From assembly GCA_963748545.1 (NCBI GenBank), contig CAVVJO010000006.1, positions 71,990-135,989 of the forward strand: a stretch of 64,000 nt of DNA, in the 5' to 3' direction. Shown here one piece after another: positions 48,711-58,765 of the stretch. Source of the DNA: Roseiarcus sp963748545. GTDB taxonomy: Bacteria > Pseudomonadota > Alphaproteobacteria > Rhizobiales > Beijerinckiaceae. Below the pieces are notes generated by a model that had not been told where the DNA came from, made no database searches, and saw only the letters and a program-made list of their open reading frames with translations. Position numbers and translations under genes: made by a program. Every line of letters starts with the position of its first letter. Position 1 is the first letter of the stretch.

Positions 48711-49268
48711 TCAACCGCGCACGAAGGCGGCGAAGGCCTTGATCTGGTCGGCGAGGAAGCCGCGCGTCGCGGCGTCCGTGACTTCGCCGGTCGCCGCATC
48801 GACTTTGGTCTGCACCAGCGGAATGATGACCTCTGGCTTGTTCATCGCCCGCGCGTCGAGAAAGACGAACGCGTGGCGCAGGTGGAGCTGGGCGCGGACT
48901 CCGCCGAAAAGACCCTGCGAAGCGCTCTGGATCGCAACCGGCTTGCCGGCGAACGGCTGGTTCGGCACGCGGGAAATCCAGTCGATCGCATTCTTCAGCG
49001 CGCCGGGGATGGAGTAGTTGTACTCGGGCGTCACGAAGATCACGCCATCGGCGGCGCGGATCGCTTCGGCCATGGCGGTGACGGCGGGCGGGAAACCCTC
49101 GGCCTGGACGTCGGCGTTGTAGAGCGGAAAATCGCCGACCGAGCCGAGCAGTTCGATCGTGACGCCCTCGGGCGCGAGCGCCGGCAGGGCGCGGGCGATC
49201 GCGGCATTGTAGGAGGCCTTGCGCAGGCTGCCCACCATCACGGCGAATCGAAGCGCGTCTTTGCTCAT
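48711..49268 (-). CDS. NADPH-dependent FMN reductase
   Basis: 185 residues of the flavodoxin-like FMN_red family. The FMN phosphate site MVGSLRKASYNAAIAR and the ring-binding motif FVTPEYNYSIPGALKNAIDW are clear. Family members reduce quinones, azo dyes or chromate with NAD(P)H. Stands alone between the amidase and the SDR genes. Confidence 0.92.
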   Translation of the reverse strand: MSKDALRFAVMVGSLRKASYNAAIARALPALAPEGVTIELLGSVGDFPLYNADVQAEGFPPAVTAMAEAIRAADGVIFVTPEYNYSIPGALKNAIDWISRVPNQPFAGKPVAIQSASQGLFGGVRAQLHLRHAFVFLDARAMNKPEVIIPLVQTKVDAATGEVTDAATRGFLADQIKAFAAFVRG

Positions 49269-49382
49269 ATCGGTCCCTCTCAGGCGATGCCGTTATTTCT
49301 CAGGGTCGTTCGTGGCCGGAGTTTGGCCTTTCCGACGGGCTTGCTAGGATGAACGCGAATCGTCAATCCCGGGAGGACATCC

Positions 49383-50196
49383 ATGCTTGCGCCGTCCGAT
49401 TTGTTTTCTGTCCGCGGCCGCACGGCGCTCGTCACCGGGGGCGCGACCGGCCTCGGCCGCGTCTGCGCCGAGGCGCTGCTCGGCCGCCGGCGCGCGCGTG
49501 CTGATCGCTTCGCGCAAGGCCGAGGCCTGCGAAGCGGCGGCGCGGGAATTGTCGGCGATCGGCCCGTGCGAGGGCTTCGGCGGGACGGTCGCGACCGAGG
49601 CGGGCGTCGCGGAGCTTGCGGCCGAGACGCGCAAGCGGACGGACGCCCTGCACATTCTCGTCAACAACGCCGGCATGACCTGGGGCAATCCCTATGAGAG
49701 CTTTCCCTGGAAGGCGTTCGACCGGGTCCTCAGCGTCAATGTGACCGGGCTGTTCGCCCTCACCCGCGAACTCGCCCCGATGCTGTTTGCTTCCGCGACC
49801 GAGGAGCATCCGGCCAACGTCGTCAACTTCGGCTCGGTGATGGGGACCATCACCCAGTCGGAGACCGCCTATTCCTACGCCGCGTCCAAGGCCGCCGTCC
49901 ATCATCTGACCCGGATTTTCGGCGACCGAATTCGCGGGGCGGCAGGTGACCGTCAACGCCATCGCGCCGGGCCCCTTTCCGACCAACATGACGAAGTTCG
50001 CGCTCGGCGACGAAAAGGGCGCGGAGCGAGGCGCGAGCGTCGTGCCGATGCGGCGGCTCGGCCGTCCCGAGGACATCGCCGGCGCGCTCCTGTTCCTGAC
50101 CGGGCGCGGGGCGCCTACACCACCGGGGCGATCGTGCCGGTCGACGGCGGCCTCAGCATCGCCGCGCCGCCCGCGATGTTCGGGGACGACGCATGA
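49383..50196 (+). CDS. Short-chain dehydrogenase/reductase, frame broken
   Basis: Fragments join to a classical SDR: ALVTGGATGLGRVCAEALL (NAD(P) site TGxxxGxG), VLIASRKAEACEAAARELSA, ILVNNAGMTWG, NFGSVMG, and the catalytic YSYAASKAAVHHLTR (Tyr and Lys), then VNAIAPGPFPTNMTKFAL and YTTGAIVPVDGGLSI. Breaks at ~49,480 (an extra G), ~49,935 and ~50,112. It overlaps the MaoC gene (ATGA) and may reduce a 3-oxoacyl substrate that MaoC dehydrates. Confidence 0.87.
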
Positions 50197-50666
50197 CCAC
50201 CTGGACCGACGCCGCGACGCTCGCGCTTTCGGACCTGCATGAGAACGTCGGCCGGACGTTCGTCTCGCACTGGTTCGTGGTCGATCAGGACCGCATCGAC
50301 GCCTTCGCCAAGGTGACGGAGGACGAGCAGTTCATCCACGTCGACCCGGAGCGGGCCGCCCAATCCCATTTCGGCGGAACGGTGGCGCACGGGTTCCTGA
50401 CGTTGTCGATGCTGTCGCCGATGGCCTACAGCACGCTGCCGAAGATCGAGGGCGCGGCGATGGGCGTCAACTACGGCTTCGACAAGGTGCGATTTCTCCA
50501 CCCGGTGCGTTCGGGAAGCCGGGTTCGCGCCCACTTCCAGCTGACCTCGGTCGTCAAGCGGTCGGAGCGCGAATGGCAACTCGTCTACGACGTCAGCATC
50601 GAGATCGAAGGCCAGCACAAGCCGGCGCTGGCCGCGACGTGGCTGACGATGCAGGTGGTGGGATAA
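50193..50666 (+). CDS. MaoC-family (R)-enoyl hydratase
   Basis: 157 residues with the hot-dog fold. Key segments are DRIDAFAKVTEDEQFIHVDP (catalytic Asp/His of the hydratase-2 motif) and SHFGGTVAHGFLTLSMLSPM. Hydrates or dehydrates enoyl-CoA/3-hydroxyacyl-CoA thioesters. Coupled to the SDR gene just upstream, suggesting paired fatty-acid-type chemistry. Confidence 0.9.
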   Translation: MTTWTDAATLALSDLHENVGRTFVSHWFVVDQDRIDAFAKVTEDEQFIHVDPERAAQSHFGGTVAHGFLTLSMLSPMAYSTLPKIEGAAMGVNYGFDKVRFLHPVRSGSRVRAHFQLTSVVKRSEREWQLVYDVSIEIEGQHKPALAATWLTMQVVG

Positions 50667-50732
50667 GACCATCTCGCACGAGCGGCGAACCAGAGGAGTC
50701 GTTTCTCAGACGGCGACCGACGCTTGGGCGCC

Positions 50733-52047
50733 TCACCAGAACCGCACCGCCTCTCCCGTCGACGGCGTCGTGAGCTCTCCCTCCCACATGACGCGGCGTC
50801 CGCGCACGATCGTGCCGACCGGCCAGCCGGTGACGGTCTTGCCGTCGTACGGCGTCCAGCCGCAGCGCGAGGCGATCCAGGAATCGCGGATCGTCTCCAC
50901 GCGCTTGAGGTCGACGACCGTGAAGTCGGCGTCGTAGCCCGCGGCAATTCGGCCCTTGCCGAGAATGCGGAAGATCCGGGCTGGGCCGCGCTGGTGAGGT
51001 CGACGAAGCGTTGCAAGGTCAGCCGTCCCGCGTGGACATGATCGAGCATGACTGGAACGAGGGTCTGCACGCCGGGCATGCCCGAGGGACTCTCGGGATA
51101 GGGCTTGGCCTTCTCTTCGAGCGTGTGGGGCGCGTGGTCGGAGCCGAGCACGTCGACAACGCCTTGAGCCAAGCCGCGCCAGATTTCGTTCCGGTGGTCG
51201 GCCCCCGAATGGGGGGATTCATCTGCAGCCGCGCCCCGAGGCGGGGATAGTCCTCGGCGCTCAGCGTCAGGTGATTGGGGGTCGCCTCGCAGGTCGCGAC
51301 GTCCTTGGCCCGAGCGAGCAGCGCCATCTCCTGCCCCGTGGAGATATGCAGCACATGCACCTGCGCATGCGCCTCGCGGGCCAGGCGGACGAGGCGCTCG
51401 GTGGATCGGAGCGCCGCGATTTCGTCGCGCCAGACGTGATGAGACGAATGATCCCCAGGCACGCGGTGAGGCTTGCGCTCGATCAGCCGCTCTTCGTCCT
51501 CGCTGTGGAACGCCGCGCGGCGGCGGATCGCCTTAAGGATCTCGAGCACCCCCTTGTCGTCGGCGACCAGGAGCTTGCCGGTCGACGAGCCCATGAAGAC
51601 CTTGATCCCGACCGCGCCCGGAAGGCGCTCGAGCTCGGTCAGGTTTGCGACATTGTCGTGCGTGCCTCCGACCCAGAAGGCGAAGTCGCAGTGCATGCGG
51701 GCCCTGGCTCGCCGGACCTTGTCGGCCAGCGCCGCCTCGCTGGTCGTCAGCGGATCGGTGTTTGGCATTTCGAAAACGGCGGTCACGCCGCCGAGCGCGG
51801 CCGCGCGCGAACCCGTCTCGAGGTCCTCCTTGTGGACCGGACCGGGCTCGCGAAAATGCACCTGGCTGTCGATCACGCCGGGAAGGACGTGCAATCCGGC
51901 GCAATCGATGCGCTCGCCGGCGCTGGCCGCGCTCAGATCGCCGATCTCGGCGATGCGGCCCTCGCGAACGCCGACATCGCGCGGGCCGATCCCGTCCTGG
52001 TTGACGACCGTTCCGCCCGAGAGAACGCAATCGAACGTCTGGGTCAT
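50733..52047 (-). CDS. Dihydroorotase-like cyclic amidohydrolase, frame broken
   Basis: From ATG 52045-52047: VNQDGIGPRDVGVREGRIAE, LHVLPGVIDSQVHFREPGPV, VTAVFEMPNTDPLTTSEAAL, HVLHISTGQEMALLARA (zinc His) and CEATPNHLTLSAED; then, after a shift near 51,215, VVDVLGSDHAPHTLEEKAKP (catalytic Asp) and, after ~50,985, YDADFTVVDLKRVETIRDSW, ending TPSTGEAVRFW. ~438 residues. The first zinc motif reads QVH instead of HxH, a variant seen in a DHOase subgroup. Probably pyrimidine synthesis, but allantoinase or hydantoinase is possible. Confidence 0.85.
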
Positions 52048-52166
52048 GGCCTGCTCCTTGCGTTGCGGTCTTGCGCGTCGGTCGCTTGCGCCAACAGAAA
52101 CGCCGCCTAATTAACATGGGCCGGCAATGCAAGCGGGATCGGCAAGCGGGATCGGAGTCGCAAGGC

Positions 52167-53000
52167 ATGACCAATGAGGCTTCCCTTCTCGAGGATCGCG
52201 GGGTCATTCGCGTAACCGGCGAGGATGCGACAACCTTCCTGCAGGGGCTTCTCACCAACGACGTCGAGAAGCTGAACCCCGGCGAGGCGCGTTACGCGGG
52301 GCTGCTCACGCCTCAAGGAAAGATCCTCTTCGACATGATCGTCGTGCGTATCCCGAGCGACGCCGGCGCGGCCTTCCTGATCGACTGCGCGGCCGGGCAG
52401 GCGTCCGACCTCGCGAGGCGGCTTGGTTTCTACAAGTTGCGGGCAAAGGTCGCGATTGCGGACGAGACGGCCGCCCACGGCGTTGTCGCCTTCTGGGGGA
52501 CGGCGGCGCCCGCCTTCGCAAACGCCGTCGTCTACGCCGATCCGCGCGATGCTCGTCTTGGCCGGCGAGCCATCCTTTCGAGGTCCGAGGCGAGCGCCTT
52601 CGGCACGGATGCGATCGGAACTTACGAGGCGCTGCGCATCGACCTGGCCGCTCCCAAGGGCGGCGTCGATTTCGCTTATGGCGACGCTTTTCCTCAGGAC
52701 GCCAACTTCGATCTGCTTCACGGCGTCGATTTCGGCAAAGGCTGCTATGTCGGTCAGGAGGTCGTCTCCCGCATGAAGCATCGCGGGACCGGCCGCAAAC
52801 GGGTTGCGCGGGTGCAATTTGCGGGCGACCCGCCGCCTCCCGGAACGCCGGTGCTCGACGGCGAGCTTCCGGTCGGCACGCTCGGCTCGTCGTCCGGCCG
52901 CGAAGCGCTGGCCTTGGTGCGGCTCGACCGCGTGGAGGAGGCGAAGGCGGCCGGGAGGCCGCTGATGGCGCTCGGCGCTGCGCTCACCGTCGCCGAGTAG
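52167..53000 (+). CDS. ygfZ: Folate-binding YgfZ/GcvT-like iron-sulfur repair protein
   Basis: 277 residues from ATG 52167. GEDATTFLQGLLTNDVEKL near the N-terminus, YAGLLTPQGKILFDMIV and the signature KGCYVGQEVVSRMKHRGTGR (with the conserved Cys) identify YgfZ (human IBA57). It helps maintain [4Fe-4S] enzymes with tetrahydrofolate, and could support the class I fumarase coded in this window. Divergent from the dihydroorotase gene. Confidence 0.9.
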   Translation: MTNEASLLEDRGVIRVTGEDATTFLQGLLTNDVEKLNPGEARYAGLLTPQGKILFDMIVVRIPSDAGAAFLIDCAAGQASDLARRLGFYKLRAKVAIADETAAHGVVAFWGTAAPAFANAVVYADPRDARLGRRAILSRSEASAFGTDAIGTYEALRIDLAAPKGGVDFAYGDAFPQDANFDLLHGVDFGKGCYVGQEVVSRMKHRGTGRKRVARVQFAGDPPPPGTPVLDGELPVGTLGSSSGREALALVRLDRVEEAKAAGRPLMALGAALTVAE

Positions 53001-53007
53001 ACGACGA

Positions 53008-53211
53008 TCAGGCCGGACGGGCGCTCCGGCGCGAGCGCAGCGAAATGAATCCGAGCGCGGCGAAGCCCAGGCCCATCATCCCCCAGGGGGACGGCTCCGG
53101 CCCGGCCGAGAAACTCAGATTCGAGCTCTGAGGATGCAAAGCCTCATGCCCTTCGGGAAGTCCTTCCGCTTGCGCATCAGCTTCCCCTTCGAGCGCCACA
53201 ATATCCACCAA
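53008..53211 (-). CDS. Short protein ending in a PEP-CTERM sorting signal (probably a remnant)
   Basis: Open frame of ~67 residues with a TTG start. The C-terminus SAGPEPSPWGMMGLGFAALG, then a cluster ending RSRRSARPA, is a textbook PEP-CTERM tail: the PEP motif, a membrane helix and an Arg-rich end, normally processed by exosortase. There is no signal peptide in frame and a stop codon lies just upstream, so it is probably the tail of a decayed or frameshifted exported protein. Confidence 0.5.
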   Translation of the reverse strand: MVDIVALEGEADAQAEGLPEGHEALHPQSSNLSFSAGPEPSPWGMMGLGFAALGFISLRSRRSARPA

Positions 53212-53362
53212 GTCAGAGCGCGATAATTACGTCGACCGGTCAAGAACAATCTGAGAACATACTCCGGCTGGACAATGGCGTCGGATTGGCGTTGCGCGTA
53301 GACTGCCCATCTTAGAACGCTCGGCTAGGGCGCGCGGTGGGTCGAGGCCGGGAGTTCGTCCG

Positions 53363-54427
53363 ATGATCGAAGGGGCAAGCGCTTTCGCGCTCGTGATCGT
53401 GGCCTTCATCGTCGTCACCGCGCTCATGGGCGTGCGGCAGGTGCCGCAGGGCTACAACTACACGGTCGAGCGCTTCGGCCGGTACCATAAAACCTTGACG
53501 CCGGGCCTCGCGCTGATCGTCCCTTACATCGACTCGATCGGCCGCAAGCTCAACGTGATGGAGCAGGTCATCGATGTCCCGCGGCAGGAGATCATCACCA
53601 AGGACAACGCGACGGTGAAAGTCGACGGGGTCGCGTTCTACCAAGTGCTCGACGTGCGTCGCGCCTCCTACGAAATCGCCAATCTGCAACAGGCGTTGCT
53701 CAATCTGGTGATGACCAACGTGCGCACGGTCATGGGGTCGCTGGATCTCGACCAGCTGCTGTCGCATCGCGACGAGATCAATTCGCGTCTGCTTACGGTG
53801 ATCGACGCCGCCTCCGAGCCCTGGGGCATCAAGGTCACGCGGGTCGAGATCAAGGATATCGAGCCGCCGAAGGACCTCATCGACGCCATGGCGCGGCAGA
53901 TGAAGGCCGAACGCGAGAAGCGGGCGGTGATCCTCGAAGCCGAGGGCATGCGCCAGTCCGACATCACCCGCGCGGAAGGACGCAAGGCGGCGCTCGTGCT
54001 CGAGGCCGAGGGCCGCCGGGACGCCGCCTTCCGTGCGGCGGAGGCGATCGAGCGCACCGCCCAGGCGGACGCCACGGCGACCCGCCTCGTCAGCGAGGCG
54101 ACGGCCGGCGGCGACGTGGTCGCGGTCAACTTCCTGATCGCCGAGAAGTACATCTCCGCCCTCCAAGCGCTGGCGCAGGCGCCAAACCAGAAGGTGATCA
54201 TCGTGCCGATGGAACTGGCCTCGCTTGCCGGCACCCTTGCAGGCCTCGCCAGATCGCCGCGGGCGCGCTCGGCGGCGAGACCGATCGCAGCGCGAGACGC
54301 GCGCGCGCGCCGCGGGCGCGGCCGGCCGATCGTCGTACCCGACACGCCGGAGGCGCCGCCTGCGACTTCGGGCTCGGCCGGCCCGCGACCGCCGCCGGTC
54401 GGCGGCGGCGCGCCCTGGAGCGGCTAG
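53363..54427 (+). CDS. SPFH/Band-7 (stomatin/QmcA-like) membrane protein
   Basis: 354 residues: one N-terminal membrane helix (FALVIVAFIVVTALMGV), the SPFH domain (~25-200: VRQVPQGYNYTVERFGRYHK, VIDVPRQEIITKDNATVKVD, IKDIEPPKDLIDAMARQMKA), a coiled coil rich in Ala/Glu (~190-260), and a Pro/Arg-rich tail. It forms membrane microdomain scaffolds. Followed 14 bases later by an NfeD gene, the standard partner. Confidence 0.92.
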   Translation: MIEGASAFALVIVAFIVVTALMGVRQVPQGYNYTVERFGRYHKTLTPGLALIVPYIDSIGRKLNVMEQVIDVPRQEIITKDNATVKVDGVAFYQVLDVRRASYEIANLQQALLNLVMTNVRTVMGSLDLDQLLSHRDEINSRLLTVIDAASEPWGIKVTRVEIKDIEPPKDLIDAMARQMKAEREKRAVILEAEGMRQSDITRAEGRKAALVLEAEGRRDAAFRAAEAIERTAQADATATRLVSEATAGGDVVAVNFLIAEKYISALQALAQAPNQKVIIVPMELASLAGTLAGLARSPRARSAARPIAARDARARRGRGRPIVVPDTPEAPPATSGSAGPRPPPVGGGAPWSG

Positions 54428-54441
54428 AGGCGGCAGCGCTG

Positions 54442-54926
54442 ATGAACGACTCTCGCCGACTCCTCCTCTTTCGCTGCGCTCGCCTGGCTCGTCATCGGCC
54501 TAGCGCTCTGCGCGGTCGAAACCCTGGCGCCAGGGGCCTTCTTCATTTGGGTCGGCGCCGCGGCGGCGATTGTCGGAGTCGTCGACTATGTCGTGCCGAT
54601 GTACCTCAAGACTCAGTTCGTCCTGTTCGGCGCGCTGGTCGCCGCGCTCATTCTGATCGGGCTTCAGGTCTACGGATCATTCGGCGCCGAACCGGGTCCG
54701 CTGCCGCAGAGCCGCGCCCACGCCATGATCGGCCAGGATTTCTTTCTCGACGAGGCGATCGTGCGCGGCCACGGCCGAATCCGGGTCGGCGACAGTTCCT
54801 GGCGCGTCGCCGGCGCGGACTGCCCAGCCGGCGCCAGGGTCCGGGTGATTGCGGTCGAGGACGGCTCGCTCCTGAGGGTCGAGCGCACGGACCGTTCCGA
54901 TCGCGCCGCCGCCCGCGCCTCAGCGA
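54442..54926 (+). CDS. NfeD-family membrane protein, frame broken
   Basis: After MNDSRRLLLF the frame shifts (~54,472) into ALAWLVIGLALCAVETLAPG, FFIWVGAAAAIVGVVDYVVP and FVLFGALVAALILIGLQVYG (three membrane helices). The C-terminal OB-fold follows: FFLDEAIVRGHGRIRVGDSS, WRVAGADCPAGARVRVIAVE and GSLLRVERTD. The end near 54,926 is approximate since a further base shift is needed to reach the stop. Works with the SPFH protein upstream. Confidence 0.82.
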
Positions 54927-55358
54927 TAGACCAGCACCGGAATGGTCGAGTGCGTGAGCACCTTGACGGTCTCGCTGCCGAGCAGCAACGCCGACACGCC
55001 GCGCCGTCCGTGCGAGGCCATCACGATCAGGTCGCAGCCCTTGTCGTGCGCCGTGTCGATGATCGCCCGGTAGGGCTGATCGTGCACCTCGCGCACGGCG
55101 TCGCAAGGCACGCCCGCCGCATCGGCGGCCGACTTGACGTGCTCGAGCGCCTCATCCGCCACCCGTCGCGACTCCTCCTCGTATTCGTCCTCGCCGACCG
55201 ACACCAGCACCGCGTCCATCGATGCGACCCGGTAGGGCTCGGTGAGCGTGAGGGCCGTCACCTCTGGCGTGACTCTCCTTGGCGAGTTGGATCCCGTAGA
55301 GCACCGCCTTGCGGGATAGGTCGGAGCCGTCGGTCGGGATGAGAATATGTTGGAACAT
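54920..55358 (-). CDS. Universal stress protein (UspA), frame broken near 55,275
   Basis: MFQHILIPTDGSDLSRKAVL, then an extra A shifts the frame; the rest reads EVTALTLTEPYRVASMDAVL, DTAHDKGCDLIVMASHGRRG and SETVKVLTHSTIPVLVYR. GRRGVSALLLGSETVKVL is the ATP-binding motif (G-2x-G-9x-G-S/T) of this family. ~145 residues. Converges with the NfeD gene; the two ends meet or overlap slightly. Confidence 0.87.
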
Positions 55359-55581
55359 GACGTCCTCATGTTTTGTTGAACCGAGACGTTAGGCGAACCA
55401 AGCCGTTGACGCCATACGCAGCGTCAACGCGCCCAAGCGGGGTTAGCCGCTGTGACAATACGCCGCATATCGCGGTTGCGGCCTCGATGGGCCCCAGCTA
55501 AACTCCGCGCTCCGACAGGGCCTTTGTCCCTTCGAGCCTCCGAATTCGCTTTCCTGACCAATTCTTCCAAGGAGCCGTCGC

Positions 55582-56175
55582 ATGAGTTTCTCGCTGCCCG
55601 ATCTGCCCTACGCCTATGACGCTTTGGGCCCGTATATGTCGCGCGAAACACTCGAATATCATCACGACAAGCACCACCTCGCCTACGTCAACAACGGCAA
55701 CGCCGCGCTCAAGGGCACGGAATGGGAAGGCAAGTCGCTCGACGAGATCGTCAAGGGCTCGTTCGGCAAGAACGCCGCGGTGTTCAACAACGCCGGCCAG
55801 CACTACAACCACCTTCATTTCTGGAAGTGGATGAAGCCGAATGGCGGCGGCGCGATCCCAGGCGAACTGGAAAAGGCGCTCAACGACTCCTTCGGCTCGA
55901 TCGAGAAGGCCAAGGAAGCCCTGGTTCAGGCGGGCGTGACCCAGTTCGGCTCGGGCTGGGCGTGGCTCACCCTCAAGGACGGCAAGATCGAAGCGACCAA
56001 GACGCAGAACGGCGAGAACCCGCTCGTCCATGGCGGCAAGCCGATTCTCGGCATCGACGTCTGGGAGCACTCCTACTACATCGACTACCGCAACCGCCGG
56101 CCCGACTATCTCAAGGCGTTCGTCGACAACCTGGTCAACTGGGAATACGTCGCCGAACTGTTCGGCCAGAAGTAA
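55582..56175 (+). CDS. sodB: Iron (or cambialistic) superoxide dismutase
   Basis: 197 residues with CAAGGAGCC upstream. Metal ligands are visible in ETLEYHHDKHHLAYVNN (His), NNAGQHYNHLHFWKWM (His) and ILGIDVWEHSYYIDYRNRRP (Asp and His). NNAGQHYNH (Gln in the N-terminal half) points to the iron type. Cytosolic superoxide removal, next to a terminator. Confidence 0.93.
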   Translation: MSFSLPDLPYAYDALGPYMSRETLEYHHDKHHLAYVNNGNAALKGTEWEGKSLDEIVKGSFGKNAAVFNNAGQHYNHLHFWKWMKPNGGGAIPGELEKALNDSFGSIEKAKEALVQAGVTQFGSGWAWLTLKDGKIEATKTQNGENPLVHGGKPILGIDVWEHSYYIDYRNRRPDYLKAFVDNLVNWEYVAELFGQK

Positions 56176-56188
56176 GCCGAGCGTCGAG

Positions 56189-56218
56189 AAAACGCCCTCC
56201 GGCGCTGCGCCGGAGGGC
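56189..56218 (-). terminator. Intrinsic terminator between sodB and the small secreted gene
   Basis: GCCCTCCGGCGC and GCGCCGGAGGGC form a perfect 12-pair stem around a minimal loop. On the minus strand it is followed by TTTT, so it ends the gene at 56,230; from the plus side it may also stop sodB transcription. Confidence 0.8.
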
Positions 56219-56229
56219 TGCGACGCGCG

Positions 56230-56657
56230 TCAGTCGGTCAGGTTGAGGATTTTTTGCGTGCAGACGTCGACGCCCGTCGCTTCGGTCGTCTCGCCATCCG
56301 CGAAGGTCGCGTGAAGGTCGATCTGGCAATCCTTGCCCTTCGCGACCGTCGCGCCCGCCTTTTGTCCCGCCTTTGAGTTTGCCGAGCACTTTCTTGAACT
56401 TGTCCGACCCGCTGGCCGCCGCCTGAAGCTCGGTGAGGTCGGCCGTCCGGGAATTCGTGATCGTCACTGCGACGCGCCCGCGGATCGCTTTCCTCTTGGC
56501 TTCTTCGGCGCCGGCGCGGCGGCGGCGGGGGCCGTCGCGGTCGCTGCGCAGCCGCCGGGGCCGCCGGCGCGGCGGTCTGAGCCTGAACCGCGCTTGCGGC
56601 GACCAGGCTTGCGAGCGCCGCCCCGGCGAGCGCCGTCGTCCAGGTCCATCTTTTCAT
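56230..56657 (-). CDS. Small exported protein of unknown function, frame broken
   Basis: MKRWTWTTALAGAALASLVA with SAVQAQ forms a signal peptide; an Ala/Pro-rich linker follows and breaks frame around 56,500-56,560. Then VAVTITNSRTADLTELQAAA and SGSDKFKKVLGKLKGG, and after another shift (~56,370) GATVAKGKDCQIDLHATFAD and VDVCTQKILNLTD. The C-terminal region is beta-rich with two cysteines. Family not recognised. Confidence 0.6.
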
Positions 56658-56798
56658 CGTCAAACAACGCCTCCCAATTCTCGCGCTCAAGGGCGCCGCC
56701 CCGTCCCGGGCGCCCATCGGCGCTACGTTCGCAGTATGGGAAATGGGGCGCGTCGGCGCGAGGCGGATTGTCGCAGCCGCCTCGCGCGCCGCTTTCCG

Positions 56799-57400
56799 TC
56801 ACATGTTCTGGGCGGACTCGGTCTCGCGTTCGGGGCCGGAGCGCTTCGCGGCCGCTGCGCGCAGCATCGGCACGATGTCCTCGATCTTCTCCGCCACGCT
56901 GTAGCGCAATTCGAAGCCGCGCCGGATGAAGCCCTGCCGTGTTCATGTGGGCGAAAAGCGCGAGCAGCGGGCGCCAGAACCCCTCGACGTCGGCGATCAA
57001 AATAGGCTTCTCGTGGCGGTCGAGCTGCGCCCAGGTCATCTGCTCGACCAGTTCCTCGAGCGTGCCGATTCCGCCCGGCAGCGCGACGAAGGCGTCGGCG
57101 CGGTCGAACATCGCCTGCTTGCGTTCGTGCATGTTCTCGACGACGAGCAATTCCTGCGCGTTGGTGAGCGCATGTTCCTTGCGCACCAGAAAGCTGGGGA
57201 TAATCCCGGTCACGAAGCCGCCGCCGGCGAGCGTCGGCGCGCGCCACGCGGCCCATCAGCCCCTCGCCCCCGCCGCCGTAGACAAGGCCGATTCCCTCCT
57301 TCGCAAGCGCGAGGCCAAGGGCGTCGGCCGCCTCGCCGAAGCGCGGGTCGTCGCCATCGCCCGAGCCGCAATACACACACACGTTTCGAATGGAGGTCAT
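56799..57400 (-). CDS. LOG-family (TIGR00730) nucleotide phosphoribohydrolase, frame broken
   Basis: Starts MTSIRNVCVYCGSGDGDDPR; joined frames give LAKEGIGLVYGGGGEGLMGR, PSFLVRKEHALTNAQELLVV, HERKQAMFDRADAFVALPGG, the active-site motif PGGIGTLEELVEQMTW, and FELRYSVAEKIEDIVPML to the end. Shifts near 57,235 and 56,935. The family removes ribose-5-phosphate from nucleotides (cytokinin-activating LOG or PpnN-like); the substrate here is not known. Confidence 0.87.
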
Positions 57401-57470
57401 GCGCTCCTCATGCTTTCCCGCCGGATTTGGCGGCGCCCGGCAAACCCCGTCAAGGCGGCGGCGGTTCCGG

Positions 57471-58605
57471 TCAGTCGAGTCCGATTTCGCGCAGGACCTC
57501 GGCCTGGTGCTCGCCGAGCGTCGGGGATCGGCGCTCGAGCGCCAGCGCGCTCTCGCTCATGACGATCGGGCTGCGCAGGCCCGGCGTTCCCTGCGGGGCG
57601 ATGCGCATGCCCCGCGCGATGAATTGCGGATCGGCGAAAAGGTCGGCGATCGAGTTGATCGGTCCGGCCGGGACGACGGCCTTTTCCAGCGCGGCGAGCA
57701 GGGCGTCCGGCTCCAACCGCGCGTCGCGGCGGAGAGTTCGCCCGCCAGCTCCGGGCGGTTCGCGTTTCGGGCCGGGTTCGTGGCAAAGCGCGCGTCGCTT
57801 GCGAGCGCGTCGAGGCCGAGCACGCCGCAGAGGCGGGCGAACTGGCCGTCATTGCCGACCGCGATGATGATCCAGCCGTCCTCGACCGGAAAGGTCTGAT
57901 AGGGCGCAAGGTTCGGATGAGCCGCGCCCGTGCGCCCGGCGTGACGCCGGAGGCGAGGTAGTTCATCGCCTGGTTGGCGAGGATGGCGGCCGTGGTGTCG
58001 AGGAGCGCGAGGTCGATGAACTGGCCGCGCCCGGTCTTTTCGCGCGCGATCAGCGCCGCCTCGATGGCGACGACCCCGTAGAGGCCGGTGAAGAGGTCGC
58101 TGATCGCGACGCCCGCCCGCGTCGGCGGACCGTCGGTCTCGCCGGTGATGTCCATGAAGCCGGACATGCCCTGGGTCAGGTAATCGTAGCCGGCGCGCTC
58201 GGCGTAGGGACCCGTCTGGCCGAAGCCGGTGACCGAACAATAGATCAGGCGCGGGTTGAGCGCCTGCAGGCTCTCGAAGTCGAGGCCGTACTTCTTCAGC
58301 CCCCCGACCTTGAAATTCTCGATCAGCACGTCGGCGCGAGCCGCAGCCTCCGCACGATCTCGCGTCCGTTGTCGTCGTGAAGTCGGCGACGACGCCGCGT
58401 TTGCCGCGGTTGCACGCATGGAAGTAGGCGGCCGCCGTTCCTCGTTGGTCTCGATGAAGGGCGGACCCCAGCGGCGGGTATCGTCGCCTTCGGGGCTCTC
58501 GACCTTGATCACGTCGGCGCCGAGATCGGCCAGAGTCTGGCCGATCCAGGGGCCGGCGAGAATGCGGGCGAGTTCGACGACCCGCACGCCGGAAAGCGGG
58601 CTCAT
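57471..58605 (-). CDS. CaiB/BaiF-family CoA transferase, frame broken
   Basis: MSPLSGVRVVELARILAGPW, LADLGADVIKVESPEGDDTR, a shift (~58,430) to NRGKRGVVADF, another (~58,350), then ADVLIENFKVGGLKKYGLDF, CSVTGFGQTGPYAERAGYDY and ISDLFTGLYGVVAIEAALIA; shifts near 57,940 and 57,725 before VVPAGPINSIADLFADPQFI. The catalytic Asp would lie in the RAGYDYLTQGMSG region. Family III CoA transferases move CoA between carboxylic acids; the acid is unknown. The distal genes do not identify the pathway. Confidence 0.87.
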
Positions 58606-58765
58606 GGGAGGGCCTTTCATCTTTGGCGTTGAAGAGATTTCTTAGGGAACGGCGGGGCGGCGTCGAGCCGCTTCTCGTGCGGGCCGGCCGCTGGCGTCGA
58701 TCGCCAGTGGCGAGGCGACGCATGCCGGCCTATCATTCGCGAACGCCCTGGAAAACGGAAAAGGC

